From Corynebacterium jeikeium (GTDB lineage: Bacteria; Actinomycetota; Actinomycetes; Mycobacteriales; Mycobacteriaceae), in assembly GCF_000738175.1 (NCBI RefSeq), contig NZ_JFCH01000029.1, positions 1 to 59,832 on the forward strand: a stretch of DNA of 59,832 nt. Direction: 5' to 3'. A program made the position numbers and the translations under genes. Of the stretch, positions 15,595 through 23,984 are shown piece by piece. Position 1 is the stretch's first letter, and every line of letters starts with the position of its first letter. Below the pieces are notes generated by a model that saw only the letters and a list, made by a program, of their open reading frames with translations, searched no databases and was not told the DNA's origin.

Positions 15595-16314
15595 ATGGGC
15601 ACTGTGGAATCAGAGGGAATCTTTACAACGCTTCTCAACGCAACGCTGATCATCGGTGGCTACCCGATCCTCTGGCGCGAGATCATTGGCAATCTCTTCG
15701 GCCTAGCCTCCGCCATCGGCGGAATGAAGCGCGTGGTGTGGGCCTGGCCCGTGGGCATCGTCGGCAACATGCTGCTGTTCACGGTATTCCTGGGCGGGCT
15801 GTTCCACACCCCGCAGGATCTGGACCTCTACGGCCAGGCAGGCCGCCAGGTGATGTTCCTCATCGTCTCGCTGTACGGCTGGTATCAGTGGAGCCGCGCC
15901 CGCACCGCCGGCATGCGCGAGCCTGAAAACACTGACCCTTCCCGCTCCATCGTCAGCGAACCCGCCGCCGACAGCGCGGCAGTGCAACCCAGCTGGGCCA
16001 GCCCCAAGGAACGCCTCGGCATGCTCGCCTTTGCGGTGATCGGCACCGTCGTCTTCGCACTGATCTTCGACGCGCTAGGTTCGTGGGGGCCGTGGGCGGA
16101 CGCCTGGATCTTCACCGGCTCCATCCTGGCCACGTTTGGCATGGCCCGCGGCTGGACCGAGTTCTGGCTGATCTGGATCGGCGTGGATATTGTCGGCGTA
16201 CCCCTGCTGCTCGCCGCGGGCTACTACCCCTCCGCGGCGCTATACGTGGTCTACGGCGCGTTCGTGCTGTGGGGATTCTTCGTGTGGCTGCGGGTGCAAC
16301 GTACAAGAGCCTAG
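15595..16314 (+). CDS. pnuC: PnuC-type nicotinamide riboside transporter
   Basis: A membrane protein of 239 residues with about seven hydrophobic segments and PnuC-like features: WREIIGNLFGLASAIGGMKR near the start, WPVGIVGNMLLF, and LYGQAGRQVMFLIVSLYGWYQW. PnuC imports vitamin B3 precursors for NAD synthesis by facilitated diffusion. An inserted hydrophilic loop (~100-135) is longer than usual. The ATG at 15595 is only two bases after the ribosome site; the GTG at 15604 has better spacing and may be the true start. The stop overlaps the convergent neighbour by two bases. Confidence 0.85.
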   Translation: MGTVESEGIFTTLLNATLIIGGYPILWREIIGNLFGLASAIGGMKRVVWAWPVGIVGNMLLFTVFLGGLFHTPQDLDLYGQAGRQVMFLIVSLYGWYQWSRARTAGMREPENTDPSRSIVSEPAADSAAVQPSWASPKERLGMLAFAVIGTVVFALIFDALGSWGPWADAWIFTGSILATFGMARGWTEFWLIWIGVDIVGVPLLLAAGYYPSAALYVVYGAFVLWGFFVWLRVQRTRA

Positions 16315-17390
16315 CCCAGCAGCGCCCGCCATTTCTCCACATCCACGTCTGCCGTGGAGGCCGGCTCGAACTGCGCGTTGTGATCCTTGTGTTCCAGCAC
16401 TGCGCGCACTCCCTCGATGAAGTTCGGCCCCCGGCGCAGCTCACCACCGACCTTGAATTCCATATCCAGCGCCTCGCGCAACGTTGCGCCCTCCGCGCGG
16501 CGGAAAAGCTCCACCGTGGCCACGAGGCTCTCCGGGTTGGCACCCTTCAGGGAATCGGTCACTTTGGTTATAAACTGCGCCAATTCGGCGTCCGAAACAG
16601 AACCCTCATCCCGCACGATCCGGGCTTCGATGTCTGTCCAAGAACCTTCGGCAAAGGTCCTCTCGATCCAGTCCGCGTGCTTCTGCAGCATAGAGGTCGG
16701 CTCCTCCAGCTTCTGCGGGTCGAGCGCGTTAGACCGCAGTGCCTCCGGAAGGTCGCCCGAGTGCAGATCCGATTCGAAGGCATGCACATCCGCCACCAGG
16801 TTCGTGGCCAGACCGGTATACAACATGTCCGCAGGGCTCAGGCGCCACCCCGTCGTGGCAATAAACAGCCCCACTGCAGGCGAGCAATCCAGGTGCGTCA
16901 GCCGGTAAGACATACCCACGTCGGGAACAAACCCGATCGCGGCCTCCGGCATCGCTCCCAGGGTGCGCGGAGTGATCACGCGGTGCGAGCCATGCATGGA
17001 AATGCCCATGCCCCCTCCCATCACGATGCCCTCCAGCAGTGCGATAACAGGCTTGTTTACCCGCGACAGCCGCTCGTTGAGGTCGTACTCTTCCTCAAAG
17101 AAGGAGTCCCCGAAGCGGTACATGCGCTTCATGTCTCGCATCCGCACATAGCGCACGTCCCCGCCTGCACAGAAGGCCCGGTCGGAAGACGACTTAATCA
17201 CGATGAACTGAATCCAGTCATCGTCGGCCCATTTGTCGACCGCCTCGCGGATTAGGCGGATCATCTCCACGTTTAAGGAATTCAGAGCCTTAGGGCGATT
17301 CAGCTCGATAACCCCGACGTGACCTGCAACGACGGTCGTTACTTCCGCATCCGGGTCGTACGTCGGGTGCTTCCTTCTCTTGTCTGCCAT
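16311..17390 (-). CDS. Enoyl-CoA hydratase/isomerase family, 3-hydroxyisobutyryl-CoA hydrolase-like
   Basis: A crotonase-fold enzyme of 359 residues. The oxyanion segments FCAGGDVR and MGGGMGISMHGSHRVITP are present, and PEAAIGFVPDVGMSYRL is the pattern seen in 3-hydroxyisobutyryl-CoA hydrolases of valine breakdown rather than in plain hydratases; the length also fits that group. The substrate call is inference from these motifs. It is convergent with pnuC and lies 54 bases downstream of the PPK2 gene on the same strand. No other valine-pathway gene is in view. Confidence 0.75.
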   Translation of the reverse strand: MADKRRKHPTYDPDAEVTTVVAGHVGVIELNRPKALNSLNVEMIRLIREAVDKWADDDWIQFIVIKSSSDRAFCAGGDVRYVRMRDMKRMYRFGDSFFEEEYDLNERLSRVNKPVIALLEGIVMGGGMGISMHGSHRVITPRTLGAMPEAAIGFVPDVGMSYRLTHLDCSPAVGLFIATTGWRLSPADMLYTGLATNLVADVHAFESDLHSGDLPEALRSNALDPQKLEEPTSMLQKHADWIERTFAEGSWTDIEARIVRDEGSVSDAELAQFITKVTDSLKGANPESLVATVELFRRAEGATLREALDMEFKVGGELRRGPNFIEGVRAVLEHKDHNAQFEPASTADVDVEKWRALLG

Positions 17391-17444
17391 GTCACCATAA
17401 TTACAGGAACGACAAGGAAGTGCAGCCTAATTTAAATCTAAGGT

Positions 17445-18425
17445 CTACTTAGATTTCTTGCCCTTCTTGGACTTCTTGCCCTTCTTCTTTTTGTCGCCCT
17501 TGTTCTTTTTGGACGCCGCAGCCTCCTTGTCCTTGGACTTCGAATCCTTCTTGGATTTCCCCTCGGACTCAGCTTCCTGGCCCTGCTTGGCTTCTTCAGC
17601 CTGCTTCTTCAGCAGATCCTTCTCTAGCATCTTCGCCACGTCTGGCACGTAGCGGAACTGGGTGCGCGGCGGGCGCTCGTAGGTGGATTCGGATGCCGGG
17701 CGCTCCGGAATCTTCGGCACGTTCTTTTCCACATACTCCCAGGGGATCGTGTTCAGCAGGTGATTGATCACGTTGATGCGGGAGCGCTTCTTGTCCTCGG
17801 ACTCCACGGTGTACCACGGAGCGGACGGGATGTCGGTGTGTACGAACATCTCATCCTTCGCACGGGAGTAGTCCTCCCAGCGCGTGATGGACTGCAGGTC
17901 CATCGGGGACAGCTTCCACTGGCGCAGCGGGTCGGACTGGCGGGACTGGAAGCGACGAATCTGCTCTTCGTCGGACACGGAGAACCAGTACTTGCGCAGG
18001 ATGATGCCGTCCTCCACCAGCAGGCGCTCGAAGATTGGAGCCTGGTGCAGGAAGCGGCGGTATTCCTGGGTGGTGCAGAAGCCCATGACGCGCTCCACGC
18101 CGGCACGGTTGTACCAGGAGCGGTCGAAGATGACGATCTCTCCGGCGGTGGGCAGCTTCTCGATGTAGCGCTGGAAGTACCACTGGCCCTTCTCGCGCGA
18201 GTTGGGGGCTGGCAGAGCCTCAATGCGGCAGACGCGCGGGCTGAGGTACTGGGTGATGCGCTTAATCGCGGACCCCTTGCCCGCCGCATCGCGCCCCTCC
18301 ATCACGATGACGATGCGGGCTCCGGTTTCCACCACCCACTGCTGCATTTCGACGAGTTCAGCTTGGAGCCTTTTGAGCTCCTTTTCATAGGCCTGTTTGT
18401 CCAGCTTGGGAAGTCTATCGCTCAT
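17445..18425 (-). CDS. ppk2: Polyphosphate kinase 2 with Lys-rich tail
   Basis: Transfers phosphate between polyphosphate and nucleotides. Walker A GRDAAGKGS (residues 44-52), the lid-region pattern NSREKGQWYFQRY and Walker B FDRSWYNRAGVE are all intact. The PPK2 core ends near residue 260. The last ~60 residues are an almost pure Lys/Ser/Glu/Gly tail, which is likely to bind polyphosphate or nucleic acid and is not part of the standard domain. ATG at 18425 has only a weak ribosome site. Direction of the reaction (ADP or GDP kinase) cannot be read from sequence. Confidence 0.92.
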   Translation of the reverse strand: MSDRLPKLDKQAYEKELKRLQAELVEMQQWVVETGARIVIVMEGRDAAGKGSAIKRITQYLSPRVCRIEALPAPNSREKGQWYFQRYIEKLPTAGEIVIFDRSWYNRAGVERVMGFCTTQEYRRFLHQAPIFERLLVEDGIILRKYWFSVSDEEQIRRFQSRQSDPLRQWKLSPMDLQSITRWEDYSRAKDEMFVHTDIPSAPWYTVESEDKKRSRINVINHLLNTIPWEYVEKNVPKIPERPASESTYERPPRTQFRYVPDVAKMLEKDLLKKQAEEAKQGQEAESEGKSKKDSKSKDKEAAASKKNKGDKKKKGKKSKKGKKSK

Positions 18426-18535
18426 TGTTCCAAGTTTAGTTCTTCGCCGGCCGAACGCCTAATATTTTCTTAGCTTTTGACCATTGGTGAACCTGGGCGA
18501 GAGCAACCTCACAGATAGTGCAATAATTAGCCCTT

Positions 18536-19816
18536 ATGCAGACAAAGGAAGCCGCTTCGGCGCGGTTGGAAAACTTCAAGCACCTCAAGATCAGCCTCCC
18601 GGTTAAGATCGCGCTGAGCGTGCTGCTAGTGCTTTCTGTCCTACCGAAAATCTTCAACACTCGCGGCTTCCACTACAACCTGGATCTGGACGTCTACCGG
18701 GTGGGAGCCAAGCGCGTTCTGGACGGCCAGGAACTCTACAGCGGCCACTTTCACATCATCGGCGATACGTACCTGCCGTTTACCTACCCTCCGATTTCGG
18801 CGCTGCTGTTTACTCCCCTGGCAGTGATGCCCTACAACCTGGCCGCAGTCTTGCTGGTCTGTGCCACGGTGACCGTCACCTGGTGGGTGCTCGCCCACAC
18901 CGTGCACGCGGCAGCGCGCCTGGATCGTGCCTCCGCCGGGTGGGTGTCGGTGGCGCTCACCGCAGTGTTGATCCACTTGAGCCCCATCCACACCAGCTTG
19001 GCCTATGGGCAGATCAACGTTCTGCTGATGGGTATGGTCTTCGTCGATGCGCTCGTTGTGCCTCGTCGCTACCGCGGCCTGCTCACGGGCGCTGCGGTTG
19101 CTATCAAATTGACGCCCGCAGTCTTCGGACTCTGGTTCCTTCTGCGCAAGGACTGGGGTTCCATCCTGCGCATGGGCGCGGGAACGGTAGGCACTACAGC
19201 TCTAGCGTGGCTGATCCTCCCGCGGGACTCTCTGGAGTATTGGACGCACACGCTGCGCGAAACCGGGCGTATCGGTAACCACGAATACGCCCTGAACCAG
19301 AGCATCAACGGTCTGTTGTACCGCTTCGGCCTGCGGACGGACGACTCCTCCAGCTTGTTGTGGGTACTGCTGGTGTGTGTTTCGCTGGCAGTCATCACCT
19401 TCGTCATGATTAAGCTGCTGCGGGTACAGGCACCGATCGTCGCGCTGTGCGTCAATTCCCTGTTTGCATTGCTGGCCAGCCCAGTCTCCTGGAACCACCA
19501 CTGGTCGTGGGCTCCGGTGTTACTGGTGGCTCTGACCTGCTACGCGATTGCGGATCCCACTTCCCCGCTGGCGACTCCGCGCTGGCTGTGGATTGCCCTG
19601 GTTGCCCTGGGCTTTGTCGCTTTCGCCTTCGAGCCCACCGCTTTCGTGCCTTTCCAGGAACAGCGCGAATTGGAGTGGAATGCCTGGCAGGCACTCATGG
19701 GTAACTCCTACCTGTGGTGGACAATCCTGGCCCTGCTGGTGATGGCGATTCGCCTAGCGCGTTACCGCGACAAAACTCCAGGCTCTCGGGCGGGCTCTGC
19801 GGCTAAAGGGGCTTAA
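18536..19816 (+). CDS. GT87-type polyprenyl-phosphate-dependent mannosyltransferase
   Basis: A polytopic membrane protein (426 residues, about ten hydrophobic segments) of the GT-C glycosyltransferase type. The first extracytoplasmic loop carries NLDLDVYRVGAKRVLDGQELY, whose acidic residues resemble the catalytic loop of GT87 alpha-mannosyltransferases (PimE, MptC and relatives) that build PIM, lipomannan and lipoarabinomannan in mycolata. Exact linkage is unknown. No ribosome site is visible and an AATAAT box (18522-18527) lies eight bases before the ATG, so a very short leader is likely. A terminator follows. Confidence 0.82.
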   Translation: MQTKEAASARLENFKHLKISLPVKIALSVLLVLSVLPKIFNTRGFHYNLDLDVYRVGAKRVLDGQELYSGHFHIIGDTYLPFTYPPISALLFTPLAVMPYNLAAVLLVCATVTVTWWVLAHTVHAAARLDRASAGWVSVALTAVLIHLSPIHTSLAYGQINVLLMGMVFVDALVVPRRYRGLLTGAAVAIKLTPAVFGLWFLLRKDWGSILRMGAGTVGTTALAWLILPRDSLEYWTHTLRETGRIGNHEYALNQSINGLLYRFGLRTDDSSSLLWVLLVCVSLAVITFVMIKLLRVQAPIVALCVNSLFALLASPVSWNHHWSWAPVLLVALTCYAIADPTSPLATPRWLWIALVALGFVAFAFEPTAFVPFQEQRELEWNAWQALMGNSYLWWTILALLVMAIRLARYRDKTPGSRAGSAAKGA

Positions 19817-19823
19817 GTAGCTT

Positions 19824-19844
19824 AAGGGGCTCAAGCCCCTTTTT
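19824..19844 (+). terminator. Terminator between convergent mannosyltransferase and sdaA
   Basis: Perfect stem AAGGGGCT/AGCCCCTT with a two-base loop, followed by TTT on the plus strand. It ends at the stop codon of sdaA, so it may serve both converging transcripts. Confidence 0.7.
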
Positions 19845-19845
19845 C

Positions 19846-21327
19846 CTAGCACTCCGGCACGTTCACGGAGACGTTCGTCGCCAACCCGCCGCCGGCCGTT
19901 TCCTTGTACTTTTCGGACATGTCCCTGCCGGTCTGCCGCATGGTCTCAATGACCTCATCAAGGGTGACGTGATGGTCCCCGTCGCCGCGCATAGCCATCT
20001 TGGCGGCGTTGATAGCCTTGCCGGCGCTGATAGCATTCCTCTCGATACAGGGGATCTGCACCAAGCCGCCGATGGGGTCGCAGGTAAGCCCCAGCGAATG
20101 CTCCATCGCAATCTCCGCCGCGTTCGCCACCTGTCGCGGAGACCCTCCCAGCACCTCCGCCAGCCCGGCGGCGGCCATAGAGGCCGCAGAGCCGACTTCA
20201 CCCTGGCAGCCAACCTCTGCGCCGGAGATGCTGGCGCGCTCTTTGTAGAGCGAACCGACTGCGCCGGCGGCCAACAAGAAGCGCCGGTTCACCTGGAACG
20301 GGTCTTGCTTTCCTGCGGGGGTGAACTCGCGGGCGTAGAACATCACGGCGGGGATGATTCCCGCGGCGCCATTCGTCGGCGCGGTGACCACCCGCCCACC
20401 AGCTGCGTTCTCCTCGTTTACCGCCAAGGCGATCAGGTTTACCCAGTCCTCGGAGAACTCGGCAGTGCGGTGAGGGTCCTCCTCCATCAGCTGGTCGTAC
20501 CAGCGCTTCGCGCGACGGCGAACCATCAAGGCTCCGGGCAGCACTCCGGCGAAGGTTACTCCGCGCTTGGCGCAATCCTGCATGGCCTGGGCGATGGCAT
20601 CCAGGTTCGCATCGATCTGCTCGTCGGTGCGCAGCGACTGCTCGCAGCGCCGCTGCACCTCCCCCAGGCTAATGCCCGCGTGCTCCGCCAGGGAGATCAG
20701 CTTGTCACCAGACTCGAACAGCCATTGCCCGCTGAGCTCGTCCAGGGTGGGGATTTCCTCCTCGGTACGGATGAAGCCACCGCCGATGGAGTAGAAAGTC
20801 TGCTTCAGCGGCTCGGATAGGCCGCTGACCACGAATGTCATAGCATTCGTGTGAATCGAACGGCGCACGGTCGGCCGCAGCACAATGTCTTCGAAACCGC
20901 AGGTGACGGGCAGGCTCTTATCGCCCGCCAGATAAATGGTGCGAGTCTGGCGGATCTCATCCAGCCGGGACTGCATGTAATCCGGATCGACCTGCGCCGG
21001 ATCGGCGCCGTCCAGGCCCAGCAGGCAGGCTCCCAGCGTGCCGTGTCCGGCACCCGTAGCGGCTAGCGAGCCATACAGGACAACGCTGATGCTCAGCGGG
21101 TGTTCACCCTCATCGGGCAGGCTCACCACGTCGGCCAGCTTGTCGGAGCCCAGCGGGCGCAGCCCCTCCTCGGTTGCTGAGTCGGCGGCGCGGGGAGACG
21201 TGGCGTCATTACCCAAAAAAGCCTTGACCCGCTGTGCGAAGGACAGACCTGCGCGCATCGGCCCGACGGTGTGTGAGGAGGACGGGCCGACGCCGATCTG
21301 GAAGAGGTCGAAAACGCTGACAGTCAT
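19846..21327 (-). CDS. sdaA: L-serine ammonia-lyase (iron-sulfur type, single chain)
   Basis: Deaminates serine to pyruvate. It has the fused form: N-terminal beta domain ([20 protein letters not shown]) followed by the alpha domain with GCQGEVGSA and [12 protein letters not shown], whose cysteines bind the oxygen-labile 4Fe-4S cluster. At 493 residues it is slightly longer than E. coli SdaA owing to an insert near residues 40-65. It begins 45 bases after the ABM gene on the same strand, and the two probably formed one transcript; the prophage now sits at the head of that transcript. Confidence 0.94.
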   Translation of the reverse strand: MTVSVFDLFQIGVGPSSSHTVGPMRAGLSFAQRVKAFLGNDATSPRAADSATEEGLRPLGSDKLADVVSLPDEGEHPLSISVVLYGSLAATGAGHGTLGACLLGLDGADPAQVDPDYMQSRLDEIRQTRTIYLAGDKSLPVTCGFEDIVLRPTVRRSIHTNAMTFVVSGLSEPLKQTFYSIGGGFIRTEEEIPTLDELSGQWLFESGDKLISLAEHAGISLGEVQRRCEQSLRTDEQIDANLDAIAQAMQDCAKRGVTFAGVLPGALMVRRRAKRWYDQLMEEDPHRTAEFSEDWVNLIALAVNEENAAGGRVVTAPTNGAAGIIPAVMFYAREFTPAGKQDPFQVNRRFLLAAGAVGSLYKERASISGAEVGCQGEVGSAASMAAAGLAEVLGGSPRQVANAAEIAMEHSLGLTCDPIGGLVQIPCIERNAISAGKAINAAKMAMRGDGDHHVTLDEVIETMRQTGRDMSEKYKETAGGGLATNVSVNVPEC

Positions 21328-21372
21328 AGTGGTGTTAAGGGGGTGGGGTTAAGGGGGGGGCGAGACTAAGGG

Positions 21373-21702
21373 CTAGTTATCCTCGACGCGGAACTCGGCC
21401 ATACGGTCCCACTCGGTCTTGCCCGGGATCTTCGTGTTGATGATCTCCGGGGTTTCCAGCAGGTACTTCGGCATCTCGTCGCAGGCGCGCTTAAAGTGCT
21501 CGGATTCAACGTGGGCGACGTCGGCATCGTCCTGGAAAGCCTCGATCAGCAGGTACTCGTTTGCGTTCTCCGGATCGCGGAACCAGTCGAAAAAGATGTT
21601 GCCTTCCTCGGCGCGAGTAGCCTCGGTGAACCAGGAAACCTCCTGCAGGAAGTTGTCGGCGAACTCGGGGCGGACCTTGTACTTCACATTAATAAGGATC
21701 AT
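21373..21702 (-). CDS. Antibiotic-biosynthesis-monooxygenase (YgiN-like) domain protein; prophage target gene
   Basis: A 109-residue single ABM domain (MILINVKYKVRPEFADNF..., FFDWFRDPENANEYLLIEAFQDDAD, HVESEHFK), the dimeric ferredoxin-like fold used by small quinol or heme-linked monooxygenases; true activity is unknown. The start codon and next codons are the phage attachment core, so all DNA upstream is now phage DNA. There is no ribosome site before the ATG, only seven A residues, so expression in the lysogen may be changed. sdaA follows 45 bases downstream. Confidence 0.8.
   Translation of the reverse strand: MILINVKYKVRPEFADNFLQEVSWFTEATRAEEGNIFFDWFRDPENANEYLLIEAFQDDADVAHVESEHFKRACDEMPKYLLETPEIINTKIPGKTEWDRMAEFRVEDN
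21681..21702. other. Left attachment site (attL) of the prophage
   Basis: Bases 21692-21702 (ATAAGGATCAT) are identical to 59822-59832 at the far end of the prophage. The flanking 11 bases on the left are similar but not identical. Read on the minus strand the site is the start of the ABM gene. Confidence 0.85.
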
Positions 21703-21756
21703 TTTTTTGATGGTAGTTGGTGTTCTGGTGGTTCGCTATTTTCGCTGGTCGCGGGC

Positions 21757-21772
21757 ATGACTCTAGTGTCAT
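21757..21772. promoter_or_regulatory. 16-bp near-palindrome in the left arm
   Basis: ATGACTCTAGTGTCAT is palindromic except for one base pair next to the CTAG centre. It lies 55 bases from attL, upstream of the ABM gene and of the divergent regulator gene, and could bind integrase/excisionase or the left-end regulator. The rest of 21703-21895 shows no gene. Confidence 0.4.
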
Positions 21773-21867
21773 TGGTGACGATTATGCCGGGGCTACCGGG
21801 GCGCGTGCGGGATTTTTGCGGGATCGGCAATACTGATAGGTAGCCCCCAAGCCCTCCCTTACACACT

Positions 21868-21889
21868 ATCTAGCGGCTAGATATATACT
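21868..21889 (+). promoter_or_regulatory. Promoter/operator of the left-end regulator
   Basis: A perfect inverted repeat ATCTAG-CGG-CTAGAT (21868-21882) is followed by TATACT (21884-21889). The same ATCTAGCG, eight bases, TATACT arrangement recurs at 22762-22783. The ATG lies seven bases after the -10 box, so the message is probably leaderless. Confidence 0.6.
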
Positions 21890-21895
21890 AGTGGT

Positions 21896-22756
21896 ATGAC
21901 TAAACAAAAAACCTGCCAGGTTTTCGACTGTGACAAACCCGTGGCAGCAAAAGGCCTCTGCCTAACCCACTACAAACGCCAGCGACGAGGCCAGGACATT
22001 TTCACCCGCGAAAAGCGCGTCGGCGAGCCTAGTGGGCGTGGCCGGTACGGGATCATCGACGGCGACGACAAGTCGATCATGTGCCATGAGTGCGGGGAGT
22101 ATTTCGCCTCCGTCGCTGGCCATATCTACGGCACGCATGGGCTGCGGGCGAAAGCGTACAAGGACAGGCACGGGTTGCCTCGCGGAACCGCCCTCGTCGC
22201 CCCGGAGTTGGCGCGCAGGAAATCCGCCGAGGCTAGAGCGAGGCTCGACTCCGACGAGTGGAAAAAGTTTGAGAAGGCGCGTGATCCCGAGAAGGCGGCG
22301 CATGCGCGCTCGGGGGATGATTTTAGGCGGCGTGGCGTGGCGCGTGACAGTGCGCGCGAGTCGGGGACGCAGAGGATTCAGGGTAAGCGCAAGCGGGTGC
22401 ATGACGGGGTGTGTGCCGTGTGTGGGGAACCTAGGGGTGTTGGGCGGTCGCCTTTTATGACGTGCGCTAGTCCTGTGTGCGAGCAAATCCTGCGCTACCG
22501 GAACCGGAATGGCGCGGATGGGGAGATGCTAGCGAGGATCGATAGGGCGCAGGCTGGCGGAGCGACATGGAGGATGGCTGCGAGGGGTACGGGGATGTCT
22601 CAGCAAAGCGCCCGGCAGCGGGTGCTGTCTCTGCGGAGGCATCAGCTACGGGTGATGGGTGCTGTGTCGGAGGGAGTGAGTGTGGATGTGGCTTGGTGGG
22701 AGCGCCCGGCTGGTGGTGTGGTGGACATCACACATAAAAAAGAGTCTACCGACTAG
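21896..22756 (+). CDS. Zinc-finger DNA-binding protein with ROS/MucR-like centre
   Basis: A 286-residue basic protein with three metal-binding patterns: CQVFDCD...GLCLTHY at residues 7-27; CHECGEYF...HIYGTHGL followed by KDRHGLP and LV (about 62-102), the layout of ROS/MucR zinc-finger regulators; and CAVCG...C....C near residues 175-200. The C-terminus (~225-250) looks like a helix-turn-helix (GGATWRMAARGTGMSQQSAR). No nuclease active site is apparent. First gene of the left-end rightward module, with a promoter shared in design with the next gene, so it may regulate both. Role in the phage cycle is unknown. Confidence 0.6.
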   Translation: MTKQKTCQVFDCDKPVAAKGLCLTHYKRQRRGQDIFTREKRVGEPSGRGRYGIIDGDDKSIMCHECGEYFASVAGHIYGTHGLRAKAYKDRHGLPRGTALVAPELARRKSAEARARLDSDEWKKFEKARDPEKAAHARSGDDFRRRGVARDSARESGTQRIQGKRKRVHDGVCAVCGEPRGVGRSPFMTCASPVCEQILRYRNRNGADGEMLARIDRAQAGGATWRMAARGTGMSQQSARQRVLSLRRHQLRVMGAVSEGVSVDVAWWERPAGGVVDITHKKESTD

Positions 22757-22783
22757 ACAACATCTAGCGACATGACATATACT
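22753..22783 (+). promoter_or_regulatory. Second promoter of the same design
   Basis: Inverted repeat CTAGA-CAACA-TCTAG (22753-22767) with ATCTAGCG at 22762-22769, then eight bases, then TATACT (22778-22783). This is identical in spacing to the promoter at 21868 and precedes the small gene at 22837. Confidence 0.6.
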
Positions 22784-22836
22784 AATTACAGAAGCCAAGG
22801 GAAAGCCCCGGGGCGCACACCGAAAGGAACCCCAAA

Positions 22837-23031
22837 ATGACCACCTACACCGACCGCCACGAAGCCATCCACCACGAGACCATCACCGCCCTCGGCGACT
22901 ACGCCGACGAGCACGACATCGACGCCATCGCCGACCAGGTACTCACCACCACCGGCGAGGGCAGCGACTACCGCTACATGCTCGACGAGGATGTGGACTT
23001 CTGGGCAGTAGTCGAAGCCAACGCCCTCTAA
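22837..23031 (+). CDS. Small acidic protein of unknown function
   Basis: Sixty-four residues, rich in Asp, Glu, His and Thr, with no membrane segment or recognisable motif. A good GAAAGGAA ribosome site precedes the ATG, and it has its own TATACT promoter. It lies outside the late operon in the left-end module, a place where prophages carry genes expressed in lysogeny. Confidence 0.6.
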   Translation: MTTYTDRHEAIHHETITALGDYADEHDIDAIADQVLTTTGEGSDYRYMLDEDVDFWAVVEANAL

Positions 23032-23087
23032 CCCCCAGCCCCGCCACAACCGGCGGGGCTACACTCATACCCCACACAGGAGCCATC

Positions 23088-23480
23088 ATGACCGACCTAG
23101 ACACACTCACCCGCCTAGTCGCCACCGCCCTAGACATCACAGACGACGCAGCCCGCGACAGCCTAGACACCTACATCGACCAGCTCGCCCGCGAAACCGG
23201 CGACACCATCAACCCAGACGAGATCAACGACGACGACGCCGCCTTCCTCATGGAATCCTGCCGAGAAGCCCAACGTGCAGGCGACCTCGGAGACCGACAA
23301 CTCGCAGACCTCGAAGACGCAGCACGCGCCTACAACGAGGCTCACATCGACTTCCAAACTGCAGAGCAGCAGCGCATGGCAGCAGTACGCGCAGCGCTCG
23401 CAGCAGGCGCACGAGTAGTAGACATCTGCCGGATCACCGGCATGGCACGCAGCCGCGTGTACCAGATCAAAGACGCCTAG
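23088..23480 (+). CDS. Small protein with C-terminal helix-turn-helix
   Basis: A 130-residue, mostly acidic helical protein. Residues ~102-130 (GARVVDICRITGMARSRVYQI) read as a helix-turn-helix like that of resolvase-type or sigma-region-4-like domains. GGAG precedes the ATG. It is probably transcribed with the preceding small gene. Function unknown; a regulator of the left-end module is possible. Confidence 0.6.
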   Translation: MTDLDTLTRLVATALDITDDAARDSLDTYIDQLARETGDTINPDEINDDDAAFLMESCREAQRAGDLGDRQLADLEDAARAYNEAHIDFQTAEQQRMAAVRAALAAGARVVDICRITGMARSRVYQIKDA

Positions 23481-23486
23481 AAACGC

Positions 23487-23537
23487 AAAAAAGACCCCCA
23501 CCACGGGGAGCCAAAGCTCGACCACATGGTGGGGGTC
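23487..23537 (-). terminator. Terminator of the leftward late operon
   Basis: Perfect 11-bp stem (GACCCCCACCA 23493-23503 with TGGTGGGGGTC 23527-23537). On the minus strand it is followed by six Ts (23492-23487). It lies 75 bases after the last late gene and also separates it from the convergent gene ending at 23480. Confidence 0.85.
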
Positions 23538-23612
23538 TATGGGGGATTGCTGCAGGGGGTGGAGGGCGCTTTTCGTCGGCGGGGCGCGCCCTCTTGCAGC
23601 ATGGTTAGTCTA

Positions 23613-23984
23613 TCAAAGGTTTTTCAGATCGTCCCGAATCTCTTCGGGGATTTGCAGCCGGTGGTTCGGGTGGTCGCGCAGCCACCTGCGAATCGTCTCA
23701 AGCGCGGCACGATACCTAGCTTTCAGATCAGCGAGTTGCTGCTTGACGGTGCGCATATCCGCCTGCAACTCCTCAATCTGCTGCTGCTGCCCCTCCAGGC
23801 GCTCGTCCGCATACGCTTTCGTCTCCGCTAGCAGTTTTGACCACTCCTCCGCGCGGGTAGTCACCTCCGCCGCTTTCTCCTGGGAGCGTGCCGAAATACG
23901 CTGGCCAATGAGGGTGGATAGGCCGCCGACTAGCGCAACGGCGACTGTCCCCGCGACTGTGAGAATCGCGCTCACGTCCATCAC
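23613..23984 (-). CDS. Membrane-anchored coiled-coil phage protein
   Basis: Of 123 residues, ~1-28 form a membrane segment and ~35-100 a strong coiled coil rich in Glu, Gln, Arg and Ala. It is the last gene of the late operon, next to holin-like genes, so a part in lysis (for example as a spanin-like or holin-modulating protein) is possible but unproven. Its start overlaps the upstream stop by four bases. Confidence 0.65.
   Translation of the reverse strand: MMDVSAILTVAGTVAVALVGGLSTLIGQRISARSQEKAAEVTTRAEEWSKLLAETKAYADERLEGQQQQIEELQADMRTVKQQLADLKARYRAALETIRRWLRDHPNHRLQIPEEIRDDLKNL

Noticed and set aside
16083..17255. Long rightward open frame (390 codons) opposite the 3-hydroxyisobutyryl-CoA hydrolase-like gene
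   Set aside because: It lies wholly antisense to a gene with clear crotonase motifs and pnuC, has no ribosome site and no recognisable domain; a by-product of high GC.
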